From DASQWC01 sp035640475 (lineage in GTDB: Bacteria > Actinomycetota > JAICYB01), in NCBI GenBank assembly GCA_035640475.1, contig DASQWC010000077.1, positions 1 through 16,371 of the forward strand: a stretch of DNA of 16,371 nucleotides, given 5' to 3'. The notes beneath the pieces are model-generated. The model did not search any database, had not been told where the DNA came from, and worked only from the letters and a program-made list of their open reading frames with translations. How positions within the stretch are numbered: position 1 is the stretch's first letter; every line of letters starts with the position of its first letter. Position numbers and translations under genes: made by a program. Shown in pieces: positions 13,350 to 16,371 of the stretch.

Positions 13350-13691
13350 CAACACGCTACGCAGGTGGAGGACGGCCAGTCCGACGAATGCCGCGTCTTC
13401 CAGGAGCACCCACCATCGCAGCTCCTGTCGCATGAATCGCCCGAAGCACGCGCAGTTCGGGACGTTGCGACGGCGGATGAACGCTTGCAGTGCGATCACG
13501 GCCCATCCGGTTGAGACGATGACTGCCAGCGCTGCTGTCGGCGTCGAGTAGATGTCGGCGAGGAGGCCGACGGCCACGATGACCTCGAGCGCGAAGATCG
13601 CGACCGCAGTCGGCCGCGCAGCGCGTCCGAGTCCGTGGGAGGTCACCGCGGTCACGTAGGCGTTCCAGCTCAACGCTTGGCCGATGGCCAT
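13347..13691 (-). CDS. MauE/DoxX-like membrane protein
   Basis: From ATG 13691 the product has 114 residues with hydrophobic segments at about 29-47, 54-71 and 93-112. NCACFG at 79-84 matches the cysteine motif (PCGCFG) of MauE-type proteins, which are linked to periplasmic disulfide chemistry; the pair of Cys (80, 82) may be redox active. The usual N-terminal membrane helix is cut in half by this ATG: the upstream in-frame codons (13694 to about 13733) read ARWYLAALLAA, completing the helix and then the family's short loop. No ATG, GTG or TTG occurs in frame before the upstream stop at 13773-13775. The real start may therefore be a rare codon (ATC at 13727 or CTG), or the 5' end may be eroded. 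It lies just upstream of msrB, consistent with a redox-repair pair. Confidence 0.75.
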   Translation of the reverse strand: MAIGQALSWNAYVTAVTSHGLGRAARPTAVAIFALEVIVAVGLLADIYSTPTAALAVIVSTGWAVIALQAFIRRRNVPNCACFGRFMRQELRWWVLLEDAAFVGLAVLHLRSVL

Positions 13692-13759
13692 GGCGGCGAG
13701 CAGGGCGGCGAGGTACCAGCGAGCGATGGGTGAGCGTAGCGCGTCGTCGGTCGGTTTTG

Positions 13760-13775
13760 TCGTACGTGTGTTCTA
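13760..13775. promoter_or_regulatory. LexA (SOS) box-like operator
   Basis: TCGTAC-GTGT-GTTCTA matches the actinobacterial LexA consensus TCGAAC-N4-GTTCGA at 10 of 12 defined positions, with one mismatch in each half. It overlaps the first two bases of the TAAAAT -10 box of the HNH gene, where bound LexA would block RNA polymerase. From memory, several 13E12-repeat (DUF222) genes of Mycobacterium tuberculosis are reported as LexA-controlled, which fits the position in front of this gene. Binding is inferred, not shown. Confidence 0.5.
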
Positions 13776-13803
13776 AAATAGCGCTCTGACCTGCGGAAAG
13801 GAG
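13774..13803 (+). promoter_or_regulatory. -10 box and ribosome-binding site of the HNH gene
   Basis: TAAAAT at 13774-13779 is a good -10 element; a transcript would begin near 13786. AAAGGAG at 13797-13803 is the clearest Shine-Dalgarno sequence in the window. It is 17 bases before ATG 13821 but 5 bases before an in-frame CTG at 13809, so initiation could occur at either codon. The presence of a leader and a Shine-Dalgarno sequence sets this gene apart from its neighbours. Confidence 0.5.
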
Positions 13804-13820
13804 CCCTTCTGGAACAGACG

Positions 13821-15179
13821 ATGGACGATCTCGGCCTGGACGAGCTCGGCGACCGGATCTGCGAGCTCTCGGCTCACATCGCCGCGGCGCAGTATCGGTG
13901 GCTGCGCATGTTGTCGTCCTTCGACCGCCGCGGCGGCTGGAAGCAATGGGGCGTCCGCTCGTGTGCGCATTGGCTGAACTGGCGCTGCGGCCTCGACCTG
14001 CGGTCGGCGCGAGAGAAGGTCAGGGTGGCCAGAGCGCTTGACGACCTCGAAGCCGTCTGCGAAGCGTTCTCGCGCGGCGAGCTCAGCTATTCGAAGGTGC
14101 GCGCCATCACGCGCATCGCGACGCCTGGCAACGAAGCGGACCTGTTGGCGCTGGCGAAGCACGGGACGACGCAGCACGTCGAGAAGATCGTGCGCGGATA
14201 CCGGCGCTGCCTGCCTGACGAGGAGGTCGACCGCAGACACGACCGGCGCTTCGTCGACTGGCGGTACGACGAGGACGGATCCGTCGTCATCCAAGCTCGC
14301 CTGGACCCCGAGGAGGGCGAGCTCGTCATCGAGGCGTTACGCAAGGTCCAGGAGGAGGTTCGCGCGACGCGCCGGACGGCCGAGGAGCGCGAGGACGGTT
14401 CAGCTGAACCGCGCCGGGACCGCGCCGACGCGCTGACCGAGATCGCCCGGCGCGAGCTCAGTGGTTCGGCACAGCGATCTTCCGCCGGTGACCGATACAC
14501 GGTCGTGGTCCAGGTCGATGCGTCGGTGGTCGGCGGCGGTGACGGCTCGTGCCGGCTCGACTCGGGGCCCGCGTTGGGGGCCGAGACGGTTCGTCGCTTG
14601 CTGTGTGACGGCTCGGTGGTGCCGATGAACGTGAGCGGTGATGGTGATGTCCTGAGTGTCGGTCGAAAGACCCGTGTGATTCCGAGATCGATTCGCCGCG
14701 CGCTGCAGCGACGCGACGGTGGGTGCCGGTTCCCGGGTTGTACGAATCGCGCGTACCTTGACGGCCACCACATCACGCCGTGGGCGCACGGCGGCGAGAC
14801 GTCGCTCCCGAATCTGGTCTTGTTGTGCTCGTTTCATCATCGGTTGATGCATGAGGGTGGAGTAGTGATGCGCGTCGAACGAGACGGGAAGTTCACGTTC
14901 ACCCGAGCGGACGGCCGGGTGATCGAGACGGCCGCGCTGAGCGTCGATCCCGGTGGTGTCGAAGCGGCGAACCGGGAGCTCGGCCTGGAGATCGACTCAT
15001 CGACGCCGGTCCCGCGCTGGTGGGGCGACACGTGCGACTACGGTGTGGCGATCGAAGGCCTGTTACGACGAAGGAGTCGTTCAGGAGCTGCCGATGAACG
15101 AAACGGAAGCGGTTCAGCTGAACCGTTTCCGGACGATCCCGTCGACATTGGCACGTTATGCGAGTCGGCCAAATATTGA
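13821..15179 (+). CDS. DUF222 / HNH endonuclease (13E12 repeat family)
   Basis: The 452-residue product has the layout of the actinobacterial 13E12-repeat family: an N-terminal helical DUF222 region (about 1-290) and a C-terminal HNH nuclease. Recognisable DUF222 parts are WLNWRCGLDLRSAREKVRVARAL and GELSYSKVRAITRIA. The HNH core is CRFPGC at 302-307, DGHHITPWAHGGETSLPN at 314-331 (His316/His317 and His323, Asn331), then LCSFHHRLMHEGG with Cys336 and His339/His340. Catalytic His and metal ligands look intact, so it may cut DNA. The biological role of the family is unsettled; members are multicopy, and some carry phage attachment sites. A LexA-like box in front suggests DNA-damage induction. 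Two copies of the palindrome CGGTTCAGCTGAACCG lie in frame, both coding GSAEP in linker-like segments. The C-terminal about 60 residues are poorly ordered in appearance. ATG 13821 is used, though CTG 13809 fits the ribosome-binding site better. Confidence 0.9.
   Translation: MDDLGLDELGDRICELSAHIAAAQYRWLRMLSSFDRRGGWKQWGVRSCAHWLNWRCGLDLRSAREKVRVARALDDLEAVCEAFSRGELSYSKVRAITRIATPGNEADLLALAKHGTTQHVEKIVRGYRRCLPDEEVDRRHDRRFVDWRYDEDGSVVIQARLDPEEGELVIEALRKVQEEVRATRRTAEEREDGSAEPRRDRADALTEIARRELSGSAQRSSAGDRYTVVVQVDASVVGGGDGSCRLDSGPALGAETVRRLLCDGSVVPMNVSGDGDVLSVGRKTRVIPRSIRRALQRRDGGCRFPGCTNRAYLDGHHITPWAHGGETSLPNLVLLCSFHHRLMHEGGVVMRVERDGKFTFTRADGRVIETAALSVDPGGVEAANRELGLEIDSSTPVPRWWGDTCDYGVAIEGLLRRRSRSGAADERNGSGSAEPFPDDPVDIGTLCESAKY
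14396..14411. repeat. 16-bp perfect palindrome, copy 1
   Basis: CGGTTCAGCTGAACCG is its own reverse complement. It lies inside the HNH gene in a region coding for a charged linker (EREDGSAEPRRDRA). The same 16 bases recur at 15110-15125 in the same reading frame, coding for GSAEP in both places. Confidence 0.9.
15104..15131. repeat. 28-bp near-perfect palindrome containing copy 2 of the 16-bp repeat
   Basis: The 16-bp core CGGTTCAGCTGAACCG is at 15110-15125. Flanking bases extend the symmetry to 15104-15131 with a single non-complementary pair (15109 G opposite 15126 T). It lies in the last 76 bases of the HNH gene, immediately before the shift to lower-GC sequence. Confidence 0.9.
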
Positions 15180-15192
15180 GGTAGCCAGACCG

Positions 15193-15894
15193 GTGCCAAG
15201 CCAAAGCCGCCTACCGTTCAACGCGTCGCGACTCAGCACTCCAACTGTGGAGTCAGTCGCCTGGGTCGACGTCATGGGCATTCAGTCCGCGCTTGCTAGA
15301 TCGGTCAAGGTCGCTGCCAACTTCGTCTATAAGCTTCACCACGCTGCGCTGACCGTCCCAAACGACCTTGTTCGTCTATATCCGGTCATGGATGGCTTCT
15401 ACGCCACCTCGGAGTTCGCGCAAGCGCTAGCCCGGTTCTTGGCGGGCGTCTTTGAACTAGCTGCACGGGAGTTCATTGACGAATCAAATCCGTCATTCCG
15501 CTTCCTCATAAGAGGCGCGGTTGCGAAGGGCAACATCTACCACGGCTACCGACTAAGCGCGCAAGCGTCTTGGACTCTCGCCCAACACCAGGCTCATCGA
15601 GACATGATTGTCCTCGGAACGCCCATTGTTGATGCGCATCTCGGAGAGCGCGAGGCTCCACCATTCGGCATCTTCGCCGACCGGACTGCTGATGATTTCG
15701 AACGAGCGGGCTACCCATTCGACGCTTGGTGGCCGTGGTACCGCCTTAGCTCCGACTCGACGTTGGCCGCACGCCTTGCTGACAACTTAGAGGAGTATTA
15801 CGAGTGGGCAGGTAGCTCGGACGAGTCTGGCTACGATGAGTCGCGGATCCGCATTCATCGAGGGTTTGCGAGTCTTTACTTTCGAGATGGCTAA
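15193..15894 (+). CDS. Stand-alone protein with class III nucleotide cyclase-like motifs
   Basis: From GTG 15193, 14 bp after the HNH stop, the product has 233 residues. I do not recognise a named family, but the motif order matches a minimal class III cyclase fold. VAWVDVMGIQ has Asp26 where cyclases have the FxDxxGF metal Asp. LYPVMDGFYA has Asp67 at the place of the second metal Asp (GDxxxA). IRGAVAKGNIYHG (106-118) resembles the RxGIxxG strand, and VLGTPIVDAHLGE (140-152) resembles the GxxVNxAxRLE helix. The Asn and Arg of that last motif appear as Val146 and Leu150, so activity may be altered or absent. No membrane segment or second domain is visible. The gene is more AT-rich (31 of 60 G+C at 15481-15540, against 40 of 60 at 14221-14280 in the HNH gene) and uses codons such as CTA, ATA and AGA, suggesting acquisition by transfer. 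An alternative ATG at 15094 would overlap the HNH gene by 86 bp. Confidence 0.6.
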   Translation: MPSQSRLPFNASRLSTPTVESVAWVDVMGIQSALARSVKVAANFVYKLHHAALTVPNDLVRLYPVMDGFYATSEFAQALARFLAGVFELAAREFIDESNPSFRFLIRGAVAKGNIYHGYRLSAQASWTLAQHQAHRDMIVLGTPIVDAHLGEREAPPFGIFADRTADDFERAGYPFDAWWPWYRLSSDSTLAARLADNLEEYYEWAGSSDESGYDESRIRIHRGFASLYFRDG

Positions 15895-16012
15895 CGCACC
15901 GGTGAAGTGGTTGCCTGCTAGCTCGCGGCAGGAACAGACGCAGAGCTTGCTGCGCTCGCTCGCGGCGGTTGAGCGGCAAGAGTCCTTCTGCGGACCGGCT
16001 GCGACGTGATCG
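15895..16012 (+). other. 118-bp intergenic gap
   Basis: No gene is seen here. GCTCGCGGC occurs twice (about 15920 and 15956), and imperfect inverted repeats are present around 15948-15980, but none forms a clean terminator or attachment site. Confidence 0.5.
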
Positions 16013-16371
16013 ATGACGTCGAGGCGTCCAATCACCACCGTCACGCAGACGCATAACGTTGACTTCGAGGGGCATCACCTCGCATATCGAGTGAGTGGGC
16101 ATGGGCCGGCGTTGGTCGTGCTGAACCTGTACCGACGCCGGGCGGACATGGTTCAAGCCCGTGTTCTCAGTGCGAGGTTCCAAGTGTTCCAGGTGTTTCC
16201 GTTGGGCTACGGCTACAGCGACCGCGTCCCCGGCTTTGCCGGGAAGCGCCTTGTCGATCAGCTACTGGCCGTGCTCGACCCTCACGGCGTGGATCGCTTC
16301 GTTGTGTGGGGTTATTCAAAGGGCGGGGCCATGGCGCTCGGCATTGGTCGCGCGACGCCGCGCGCGGCCGG
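16013..16371 (+). CDS. Alpha/beta-hydrolase, 3'-truncated by the window
   Basis: A frame opens at ATG 16013 and runs off the window end with 119 complete codons. The sequence begins with the lid-type fold entry HHLAYRVSGHGPALVVL, continues through FPLGYGYSDRV (the GxGxSD strand-turn of hydrolases) and reaches FVVWGYSKGGAMALG, whose GYSKGG is the nucleophile elbow with Ser102. The acid and His of the triad lie beyond the edge. The HGG-type oxyanion segment after strand 3 (HGFG in many relatives) is replaced by NLYRR. The family includes esterases, haloperoxidase-like enzymes and C-C hydrolases; the substrate cannot be predicted. Base composition returns toward the window norm. A functional link with the preceding cyclase-like gene is possible, since they are 118 bp apart on one strand, but is not shown. 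Confidence 0.75.
   Translation, partial: MTSRRPITTVTQTHNVDFEGHHLAYRVSGHGPALVVLNLYRRRADMVQARVLSARFQVFQVFPLGYGYSDRVPGFAGKRLVDQLLAVLDPHGVDRFVVWGYSKGGAMALGIGRATPRAA

Larger units (their letters stand above)
13692..13820. other. 129-bp intergenic region between the divergent MauE-like and HNH genes
   Basis: This gap holds the probable missing 5' end of the MauE-like gene (13692-13727, - strand), a TACGCT box on the - strand at 13738-13733, the LexA-like site at 13760-13775, a TAAAAT -10 for the HNH gene and its Shine-Dalgarno sequence. No further gene is visible. Confidence 0.6.

Noticed and set aside
15094..15192. Start of the cyclase-like gene at ATG 15094
   Set aside because: It would overlap the HNH gene by 86 bp across the palindrome, and the additional residues show no cyclase-like sequence. 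GTG 15193 just after the HNH stop is simpler, though 15094 is not excluded.
15887..16060. Integron attC-like site around the end of the cyclase-like gene (GGCTAAC after the stop, GTTGACT further on)
   Set aside because: Neither core matches the attC consensus exactly, the ends are not complementary, and the second core lies inside the hydrolase coding sequence. No integrase is in the window.

Overview
The window is GC-rich and densely coding, with short or overlapping gene junctions and several non-ATG starts. A DUF222/HNH (13E12-type) gene, a LexA-like site in front of it and TANNNT -10 boxes placed directly before start codons all suggest an actinobacterium (Actinomycetota). An uncultured lineage such as Acidimicrobiia is possible, but the genus cannot be fixed from the sequence. 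Fifteen genes are supported; the first and last run off the window edges. No tRNA, rRNA, CRISPR array, transposase or convincing rho-independent terminator was seen.

Region 1 (1-5205) holds two paralogous pairs, each made of a LivJ-like periplasmic substrate-binding protein and an acyl-CoA dehydrogenase. The first pair is on the + strand (binding protein, then dehydrogenase). The second is on the - strand (dehydrogenase, then binding protein, with ATGA overlap). The pairs meet in a 35-bp convergent overlap. No permease or ATPase gene lies beside them, so they look like capture and beta-oxidation modules for an unknown carboxylic acid or acyl compound. The second dehydrogenase gene contains a perfect 19-bp-arm hairpin inside its coding sequence.

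Region 2 (5257-9494) is a probable + strand operon: a polytopic membrane protein, a propionyl/acetyl-CoA synthetase-like ligase and a type-B carboxylesterase. The esterase could free acids, the ligase could activate them and the region-1 dehydrogenases could oxidise them; this link is inferred from content and proximity only.

Region 3 (9491-11697, - strand) has an esterase fused to a thioredoxin domain, an SDR oxidoreductase and a small winged-helix protein. An MFS transporter diverges from the fusion gene (11737-12990). Then follow, on the - strand, a MauE/DoxX-like membrane protein and MsrB, both probably thiol/methionine redox functions.

Region 4 (about 13700-16371) is accessory in character: a DUF222/HNH endonuclease behind a near-consensus LexA box, carrying two in-frame copies of one 16-bp palindrome; a lower-GC stand-alone protein whose motif order resembles a minimal class III nucleotide cyclase; and a truncated alpha/beta hydrolase. 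The cyclase-like gene, the palindromes, the LexA site and the esterase-thioredoxin fusion are the most promising leads for undescribed biology.
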